Shown here piece after piece: positions 7,191 through 12,469 of a stretch of DNA of 12,469 nucleotides (within the stretch, counting starts at the first letter, position 1; each line of letters begins with the position of its first letter). This DNA comes from Caldisericota bacterium (lineage in GTDB: Bacteria > CG03 > B21-G15), in assembly GCA_003650255.1 (NCBI GenBank), contig QMOP01000015.1:1-12469 (forward strand), written 5' to 3'. Both the position numbers and the translations under genes were made by a program. The notes below the pieces were generated by a model that saw nothing but the letters and a program-made list of their open reading frames with translations, was not told where the DNA came from and did no database searches.

Positions 7191-8576
7191 TTATCCCATA
7201 TACTTCTCAATCATCTCATCCTTAACCCTTTTTAATTCACTCCTTGGAACAAGTTTCAAAAGTTTCCAGCACATATCAAGTGTTTCAAAAACATTTCTCT
7301 CTTCATAATACCCTTGAGAAACAAAACTTCTTTCAAACTCCTCACTGAATTTTACAAATGCTTTATCAACTTCACTTAATGCCTCTTCTCCTAAAATCAA
7401 AGCAAGTTCCTTTGCTTCTTTACCTCTTGCATAACATGCAAAAACCTGAGCACTCACAGATGAATGGTCTTCTCTTGTTTTTCCTTTTCCAATACCTTTC
7501 TCTTTAAGTCGGGATAAAGAAGGTAAAACATCTATTGGAGGATATATACCCTGTTGATGAAGTGCTCTTGAAAGAATTATCTGACCTTCTGTGATATATC
7601 CTGTTAAGTCCGGAACAGGATGTGTCTTATCATCTTCGGGCATTGTAAGAATTGGAATCTGAGTAATTGAACCCTCCTTTCCTTTTAATCTTCCTGCTCT
7701 TTCATAAATTGTGGCAAGGTCAGTATACATATAACCAGGATAACCTCTTCTACCAGGTATCTCTTTTCTTGCAGCAGATATCTCTCTTAAACTTTCAGCA
7801 TAATTTGTCATATCAGTAAGTATTACAAGAACATGCATATCAAGTTCAAAAGCAAGATATTCAGCAACTGTTAAAGCAACTCTTGGAGTTGCTATCCTCT
7901 CAATCGCAGGATCATCTGCCAAATTTAAAAAAAGAACTGACCTTTCAATTGCTCCTGTTTCTTTGAAGCTTTCTTCAAAAAAACTTGCCTCTTCAAATGT
8001 TATTCCCATTGCAGCAAAAACAACAGCAAATCTACCTTCTTCCACTTTCCACCTTTCACCTTCCACCTTTCCCACTTTAGCCTGTCTTGCAATCTGAACT
8101 GCAAGTTCATTATGCGGAAGTCCTGTTCCAGAAAATATTGGAAGTTTCTGTCCTCTAACAAGAGGATTTAAACCATCAATTGCTGAAATTCCTGTCTGAA
8201 TGAAATCATTTGGATATGCTCTTGCAGAAGGATTCAGTGGTAAACCATTTATATCAAGAAATTTTTCAGGAACAAAACTACTTTCACCCTTAACTCTTCC
8301 AAGCCCATCAAAAACAGAACCAAGAATTTCAGGAGAAACACCTATTTCAAGCCCTTTTCCAAGGAATCTTACTTTTGATTTTTCAAGATTAAGACCTGTT
8401 GTTCCTTCAAAAATTTGAACAAGTGTTGCATCTTTTGAAGAATCAAGAACCTGTCCTGTTCTAATCTCTCCATCAGGAGCAATAACCTCGCATACCTCAC
8501 CATACTTAATATCCTCTGTCCCTTCAACAAGAATAAGTGGCCCTGATATTCTCCTTACTGTCCTATACTCCTTCAT
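7191..8576 (-). CDS. atpB: V-type ATP synthase/ATPase subunit B (non-catalytic)
   Basis: 461 residues, normal for the family. Subunit B alternates with A in the A3B3 headpiece and carries regulatory rather than catalytic nucleotide sites. It has the expected non-P-loop sequence PIFSGTGLPHNELA (146-159), then FAVVFAAMGITFEEA, RSVLFLNLADDPAIERI, LTDMTNYAESLREIS, PGRRGYPGYMYTDLATIYERAG, GYITEGQIILSR, YPPIDVLPSLSRL and GKTREDH. The ATG at 8576 overlaps the A-subunit stop as ATGA and has GAGAGG upstream. Odd point: residues about 168-179, between QIARQA and FAVVFAAMG, are encoded by a heptamer repeat and read as VEGERWKVEEGR, making this loop longer than in many relatives. The loop is a place where the family already varies in length, so the protein is expected to be functional. 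Confidence 0.96.
   Translation of the reverse strand: MKEYRTVRRISGPLILVEGTEDIKYGEVCEVIAPDGEIRTGQVLDSSKDATLVQIFEGTTGLNLEKSKVRFLGKGLEIGVSPEILGSVFDGLGRVKGESSFVPEKFLDINGLPLNPSARAYPNDFIQTGISAIDGLNPLVRGQKLPIFSGTGLPHNELAVQIARQAKVGKVEGERWKVEEGRFAVVFAAMGITFEEASFFEESFKETGAIERSVLFLNLADDPAIERIATPRVALTVAEYLAFELDMHVLVILTDMTNYAESLREISAARKEIPGRRGYPGYMYTDLATIYERAGRLKGKEGSITQIPILTMPEDDKTHPVPDLTGYITEGQIILSRALHQQGIYPPIDVLPSLSRLKEKGIGKGKTREDHSSVSAQVFACYARGKEAKELALILGEEALSEVDKAFVKFSEEFERSFVSQGYYEERNVFETLDMCWKLLKLVPRSELKRVKDEMIEKYMG
8040..8074. repeat. heptamer repeat inside the B-subunit coding sequence
   Basis: Five consecutive 7-base units on the + strand: ttccact, ttccacc, tttcacc, ttccacc, tttccca. In the coding sense they are GGTGGAA-like. 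Thirty-five bases plus the adjoining codons are read in frame as the VEGERWKVEEGR stretch of subunit B. The units have a different base sequence from the patches at 2466-2535 and 7142-7190 but the same 7-base period and CA-at-fixed-position style. Confidence 0.8.
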
Positions 8577-11500
8577 TTCAACCTCTCTATTTCCTCTGTA
8601 ATTTTTTCAAAAATTCCTTTAAAATCTTCATGCTTTACATATTTCATCCTCGCTATTTTTTCCCTTATTGGTATATCCTTATACTCATCAAGTTTCTTTC
8701 CAGATGAAATCAACTCTTTTAATTTATGATGAAAAGTTATTATTATCTTCAACATCATATACTGCTTATCAATAAATGTATAAGTATCCTCTGGATCAAA
8801 AGCATGCTGGGAAAGGAAGTCCTCCCTTATCATCTTTGCCGTATCAAGAATAAGTTTATCCTCCTCAGAAAGCGCCTCCATTCCAACAAGTCGAACAACC
8901 TCTATAAGGGAATCCTCCTTCTGCAAAATTTCAAGTGCTTTCGCTCTTAAAGATATAAAATCACTCCCAAGATTTTCTTCACTCCATTTCTTTATATTGT
9001 CAATATAAAGTGAATAAGACCTCAACCACGAGATAGCAGGAAAGTGTCTTTGAAAAGCAAGTTTATCCTCTAATGACCAAAAAACTTTAACAACTCTTAA
9101 AGTATTTTGAACAACTGGGTCTGAAAGATCTCCTCCAGGAGGAGAAACAGCTCCTATAGCAGATAGAGCACCAATTCTACCATCACTTCCAAGACACACA
9201 ACCTTTCCTGCTCTTTCATAAAACTCTGCAATCCTTGTTCCAAGATACGCAGGATATCCCTCTTCTCCTGGCATCTCTTCCATTCTTCCAGACATTTCTC
9301 TCAATGCCTCAGCCCATCTACTTGTTGAATCTGCCATCAATGCAACCTTATATCCCATATCTCTAAAATATTCTGCAATTGTAATTCCTGTATAAATACT
9401 TGCCTCCCTTGCTGCAACAGGCATGTTACTTGTATTTGCTATCAAAACTGTCCTTTCCATCAAACTTCTTCCAGTTCTTGGGTCTTTTAACTCTGGAAAT
9501 TCAGTAAGAACATCTGTCATCTCATTTCCTCTTTCACCACATCCAATATAAACAATAATATCGGCATCACTCCATTTTGCTAATTGATGGAGAATAACTG
9601 TGTTTGAGAAGAAACTTGGAACATCTCCTCCTATAAAATTGTGGGCATTTTCAACCTCTAAATCATAAACATCTTGCCTTTTCTTTATCCATTCTATTTT
9701 TTCAATCCTGTCTATAAAAATTGATGAAAGATGATTTCTTACAAAGTTTATTAATTGCTCATCTCTGGAGAGAACGGCAATTTTCTCAAATACTTCTCTT
9801 CCCATATTTTCACCACCAAGATAATTATGTATCTCAATCCCTTCCTTTTTGAGTTTTGTATAATTCAAACCTAACCCTCTATAAATCCTATCAACAAATT
9901 CCCTGCTCAGTGGAACAATATCCCATGAATTATACTTTCTTCTACTAGATAACAAATATCTCTCAATCCTCTTATATTTCTCAATATCAGTTGCACAATT
10001 TTCATAAAATCTCTTTATTTCGTCCTTCCCTCTAATAAATATCCTCCAGTTTTCGTAGTTTCTCATTTTTCTATACTTAAAACTTGCCTTTATGCCAAGA
10101 AACAGAAGAAGATAACAAAGCCCTGTAAATAAATTTTTACTTGAAGTTGCAATCTCTATTTCTCCTCTCTTCTCATTAAAATATCCATCACACAAGAAGT
10201 ATCCACTTAAAAATTGAGCCATAATACTCTTACTCATAGAGAGAATTCCCTTTGGGAGACCAACCCTTTTTGACTTCTTATATTCGGGAAAACCAAAATA
10301 ATCAAGTAATCTCTTCACAACTGGACTTTCAACAATCAAAACATCCACTGTTTTCATCTTATACTCTTTTGTACTTAAAGAGAAAATCTCCCTTACAAGG
10401 GTTCTAAAGAGATGCTTCAACTCCTCATCATTTGTATAAAATCTTATACTCCTTCCTTTAACCTGTCCATCTCCAGTAATCAATCCTAAAAATAACGCAA
10501 GTTTCTCATCCATTTTTTTCGGAATCTTTACTGGCTTTGAAGTTGTTTCTCCCTTCAAATAATTAACATCAGGTGGAAGTGTTTCACTCAAATTAAAAAC
10601 TTTAAAAAAGGAATCCAGTGTAGGATTATTCTTTTTACACCAGTAAGAAATAAGAGTGTCATAATTTATCTTAAGAACTTCTGAAACTTTTTTTAAGCTT
10701 TTATATTTCTTTCTGAGCTTGCCAACCTCTTTACAGAACTTCATAAAATCTTTCCCCTCAATAATCCTGAAATCTTTAAATATATTCCTCCAATCTATCA
10801 CTTCTCCATTCTTATTCACCTCTGGAATAATTCTCGGCATCACAAGAAAATCCCCTTCTTTTAATTCCACTGCAGGAGTTTTTTTAATCTCTATATCATG
10901 AAATTTAAAAAGTTTATGAACAGGTGTAATTTTAAACTCCCTGCCAGACCTTGTCTTAATCTTAATTAAAAAATCTGTCTTGCCTTTATAAACTGCCCTT
11001 ACTCTGAAAGGTTTAATTTTCCCATGAGAAAGGCCAAACACACAGAGAGGTTTGTTTATTATCGTATATTCCTCATCACCATTCTTCTTCTTTACCCCAT
11101 CATTTTTATATCTCTCATAAATTTCTTTTATCGGAAGAAGATCTCCTGTTGAAAGTAAAACAGGGGTTTCAGGAGAAACACATTTTCCACTTCCAAATGG
11201 ACCTGGAATTGCTGCTGTTCCACCTTTTGTTATTGTAAAGAATGTATCAATGACCCTTGTTCCTGTAATAAGTGGCTCATCTGTTTTTAATTTTTTCTTT
11301 ATTGGTCTTTGATCCCTTACAGGCCATCTCTGCATCATCCTTATATCAAAAACTTTACCATCCTTTTCAACTTTTGCAACTGTATCTAAAACAGTAAATT
11401 CTCCCTCATTTATCTCAACAATCTTTCCTCCAATACCAGGAGGAATCATAATTTTATGTTTTATTGCTCCTGTCTCCTCAACCTCACCAATTATGTCTCC

Positions 11501-11893
11501 TTCAGAAACAACCTCTCCTTTTTTACGAATTGGTGTAAATCTCCATTTTTTATTCCTATCAAGTCCCGGAATATTTACTCCTCTTACAATATAACTTCCA
11601 AACTCATCCCTTATTCTTTCAAGTGGTCTCTGAATACCATCATAAATTGTGCTTAAAAGTCCTGGACCAAGTTCAACTGAAAGTGGCTCTCCTGTTCTTA
11701 TTACTCTTTCTCCCGGTCCAATTCCTGATGTCTCCTCATAAACCTGAATATATACATCTTCACCTCTTATCTCAACCACTTCTCCTATAAGCCCTATATC
11801 CCCTACCCTTACAACTTCATGCATCTTAACATCTTTCAAATCCCTTGCAACAACAAGTGGTCCTGTTACTCTTACAATTACTCCTTTTTCCAT
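8573..11893 (-). CDS. atpA: V-type ATP synthase/ATPase catalytic subunit A, intein-containing precursor
   Basis: 1106-residue precursor; without the intein the mature protein is 579 residues, the normal length. Subunit A binds and hydrolyses or makes ATP in the A3B3 head. The N-extein (1-237) has the beta-barrel start GVIVRVTGPLVVA and the long A-specific insert (GVNIPGL, then GIGGKIVEI), ending in the P-loop GPFGSGK. The C-extein (765-1106) resumes TVILHQLAKWSDADI, then GCGERGNEM with the catalytic Glu, ADSTSRWAEALREMSGRM and PGEEGYPAYL. The intein separates the P-loop Lys from its Thr, so the precursor cannot bind ATP normally until spliced. The ATG at 11893 is backed by AGGAG seven bases upstream and overlaps the F gene by 16 nt; the stop overlaps the B gene by 4 nt. 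Confidence 0.97.
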   Translation of the reverse strand: MEKGVIVRVTGPLVVARDLKDVKMHEVVRVGDIGLIGEVVEIRGEDVYIQVYEETSGIGPGERVIRTGEPLSVELGPGLLSTIYDGIQRPLERIRDEFGSYIVRGVNIPGLDRNKKWRFTPIRKKGEVVSEGDIIGEVEETGAIKHKIMIPPGIGGKIVEINEGEFTVLDTVAKVEKDGKVFDIRMMQRWPVRDQRPIKKKLKTDEPLITGTRVIDTFFTITKGGTAAIPGPFGSGKCVSPETPVLLSTGDLLPIKEIYERYKNDGVKKKNGDEEYTIINKPLCVFGLSHGKIKPFRVRAVYKGKTDFLIKIKTRSGREFKITPVHKLFKFHDIEIKKTPAVELKEGDFLVMPRIIPEVNKNGEVIDWRNIFKDFRIIEGKDFMKFCKEVGKLRKKYKSLKKVSEVLKINYDTLISYWCKKNNPTLDSFFKVFNLSETLPPDVNYLKGETTSKPVKIPKKMDEKLALFLGLITGDGQVKGRSIRFYTNDEELKHLFRTLVREIFSLSTKEYKMKTVDVLIVESPVVKRLLDYFGFPEYKKSKRVGLPKGILSMSKSIMAQFLSGYFLCDGYFNEKRGEIEIATSSKNLFTGLCYLLLFLGIKASFKYRKMRNYENWRIFIRGKDEIKRFYENCATDIEKYKRIERYLLSSRRKYNSWDIVPLSREFVDRIYRGLGLNYTKLKKEGIEIHNYLGGENMGREVFEKIAVLSRDEQLINFVRNHLSSIFIDRIEKIEWIKKRQDVYDLEVENAHNFIGGDVPSFFSNTVILHQLAKWSDADIIVYIGCGERGNEMTDVLTEFPELKDPRTGRSLMERTVLIANTSNMPVAAREASIYTGITIAEYFRDMGYKVALMADSTSRWAEALREMSGRMEEMPGEEGYPAYLGTRIAEFYERAGKVVCLGSDGRIGALSAIGAVSPPGGDLSDPVVQNTLRVVKVFWSLEDKLAFQRHFPAISWLRSYSLYIDNIKKWSEENLGSDFISLRAKALEILQKEDSLIEVVRLVGMEALSEEDKLILDTAKMIREDFLSQHAFDPEDTYTFIDKQYMMLKIIITFHHKLKELISSGKKLDEYKDIPIREKIARMKYVKHEDFKGIFEKITEEIERLK
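9602..11182 (-). mobile_element. intein with LAGLIDADG homing endonuclease, VMA-b (P-loop) site
   Basis: 527 residues (238-764 of the precursor), from Cys in GSGK/CVSPETPVLL to Asn in PSFFSN/T. Splicing blocks visible: A (CVSPETPVLLSTGDLLPI), B (KITPVHKLF, with the TxxH motif at 323-326), F (VYDLEVENAHNFIGG) and a C-terminal Asn followed by Thr as the +1 nucleophile. The penultimate residue is Ser rather than the usual His. The endonuclease has both dodecapeptide motifs, LFLGLITGDG (D475) and FLSGYFLCDGYF (D569), with catalytic acids intact, so homing activity is plausible. Residues about 398-434, between block B and the first LAGLIDADG motif, look like an XRE/Cro-type helix-turn-helix. The insertion point matches the P-loop site used by archaeal VMA inteins and differs from the yeast VMA1 site at CGERGNE. 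It inserts in frame with no scar. Confidence 0.95.
9992..10000 (-). other. no separate gene: inside the intein endonuclease-to-splicing linker
   Basis: This short point lies in the intein region after the second LAGLIDADG motif (precursor residues about 580-740). That region is charged, keeps a single open frame with the rest of subunit A, and holds the end of the endonuclease domain and the return to the splicing domain. It is recorded so that the roughly 500-base stretch from 9660 to 10150, which has no ATPase similarity, is not mistaken for a separate gene. Confidence 0.4.
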
Positions 11894-12171
11894 AAGTTCA
11901 CTCCTGTAGCAGTTATTGTTAAATTTTTTATCTCTTCTAAATTCTTTTTAAAATCCTCCTTTATTCCAGGAAGAACAACCAAAACTGATTCTACTTTTTT
12001 TTCAAACTCATCAAAAATCTCTTTTTTACTTTCATAAAATTCTCTCTCAACAACAAGAAACGTAACACTGTTTAATTTATCAATCTCATCCTCTCCTATT
12101 CTTTTAAAACCAATAAATTCAAAAGGAAAAGAGAAATCATCACTTCCAATAACTGCCATCAAACCAGACAT
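11878..12171 (-). CDS. atpF: V-type ATP synthase/ATPase subunit F
   Basis: 97 residues, slightly short of the usual 100-110. The N-terminus MAVIGSDDFSFPFEFIGF matches the family pattern of a beta-strand, VIGD and GF(R)LAG. A central strand reading VTFLVVEREFYE and a further one reading VESVLVVLPGI complete a small Rossmann-like fold. Subunit F sits beside D on the central stalk and, in related enzymes, modulates ATP hydrolysis. Its place between C and A is the standard V/A-type order. Two starts are possible: ATG at 12171, with GGAG only two bases upstream, or ATG at 12159, which makes a TGATG overlap with the C-subunit stop and gives MAVIG as the N-terminus. The end overlaps the A gene by 16 nt. 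The identification rests mainly on position plus the N-terminal pattern. Confidence 0.83.
   Translation of the reverse strand: MSGLMAVIGSDDFSFPFEFIGFKRIGEDEIDKLNSVTFLVVEREFYESKKEIFDEFEKKVESVLVVLPGIKEDFKKNLEEIKNLTITATGVNLWKKE
11901..11905 (-). promoter_or_regulatory. ribosome binding site of the A-subunit gene
   Basis: AGGAG on the minus strand lies seven bases before the ATG at 11893 and is inside the final part of the F gene. It supports independent re-initiation on the catalytic subunit and fixes MEKGVIVRVTGP as the N-terminus. Confidence 0.7.
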
Positions 12172-12469
12172 ATCTCCTTTAAAATACCCAAATCAAAACC
12201 ATTTTCAAGCAAATTTAAAACCATATAAAGAATTTTCAACTGATAAATCCTTCTTAAATAAAAAAGAAAGAAAATCTCCTCTCCTTCTATCTTAGAATAA
12301 ATTTCAAAATAACTGGACTCAATAATATCAAGCAACTCCCTTTCATAAGAAAAATCTTTCTCTTTTCTTAAAGATAAAACTTTAATTAAAAAACTCCTTA
12401 AAAATGAATTTTTCTTAAAGCACTCAAAAATTTCATCCCACTTCTCTTCTTTTATTTTTAAATACATCT
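12159..12469 (-). CDS. atpC: V-type ATP synthase/ATPase subunit C, C-terminal fragment (cut by right edge)
   Basis: The last 102-103 codons of a gene that enters from the right edge. The first Met at 12467 is probably internal, because subunit C normally has about 320-350 residues. The visible part is helical and rich in Lys, Glu and aromatic residues. Its end, FFLFYLRRIYQLKILYMVL followed by LENGFDLGILKEICLV, fits the family's closing pattern of a helix with an acidic or polar face, then a small loop with GLP or similar, then a terminal amphipathic helix. Subunit C is the funnel-shaped adaptor that couples the central shaft D/F to the membrane rotor ring. Placement directly before F, A, B and D supports the call more than sequence alone. 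The stop codon overlaps the F gene. Confidence 0.68.
   Translation of the reverse strand, partial: MYLKIKEEKWDEIFECFKKNSFLRSFLIKVLSLRKEKDFSYERELLDIIESSYFEIYSKIEGEEIFFLFYLRRIYQLKILYMVLNLLENGFDLGILKEICLV

Noticed and set aside
9602..11182. Insertion sequence or group I intron in the A subunit
   Set aside because: The inserted segment is in frame throughout, begins with Cys and ends with Asn, and has intein blocks A, B and F. There are no terminal inverted repeats or target duplication.

Overview
The window is a single, tightly packed minus-strand gene block; read 5'->3' in the coding sense it runs from the right edge (12469) to the left edge (1). It is AT-rich, by eye about one third G+C, and the coding strand is purine-rich, giving Lys/Glu-rich proteins. 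A rotary V/A-type ATPase sits beside clearly bacterial genes (rsmI, HD-GYP, a HAMP/PAS histidine kinase, a LysM-FecR protein). This suggests an uncultured, probably anaerobic and possibly thermophilic bacterium. The phylum cannot be fixed from this sequence.

Right half (12469-6545): the 3' part of a V-type ATPase operon in the usual order C (partial), F, A, B, D. Subunits I, K and E would be expected upstream, off the right edge. The catalytic A subunit is interrupted at its P-loop (GPFGSGK/T) by a 527-residue intein (9602-11182). The intein has both LAGLIDADG motifs and an extra stretch that reads like an XRE-type helix-turn-helix.

Left half (6548-1): the coding chain continues without a break into a membrane-anchored GAF/HD-GYP protein (predicted c-di-GMP phosphodiesterase), rsmI, a large two-TM sensor kinase, a LysM/FecR/Ig-like secreted protein, a tandem-receiver response regulator, and the start of a multi-TM membrane protein cut by the left edge. 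Junctions are overlaps of 4-16 nt or gaps of 1-58 nt. No convincing promoter or terminator is seen, so co-transcription of the ATPase with signalling and cell-envelope genes is likely.

Three degenerate 7-bp tandem repeat patches (2466-2535, 7142-7190, 8040-8074) lie at gene joints or inside genes. One fills the B-D gap, one encodes an in-frame insertion in the B subunit, and one covers the kinase stop codon and the start and signal peptide of the LysM protein. The most interesting items are the intein in the ATPase P-loop, with its HTH and non-canonical C-terminus, and the repeats used as coding sequence.
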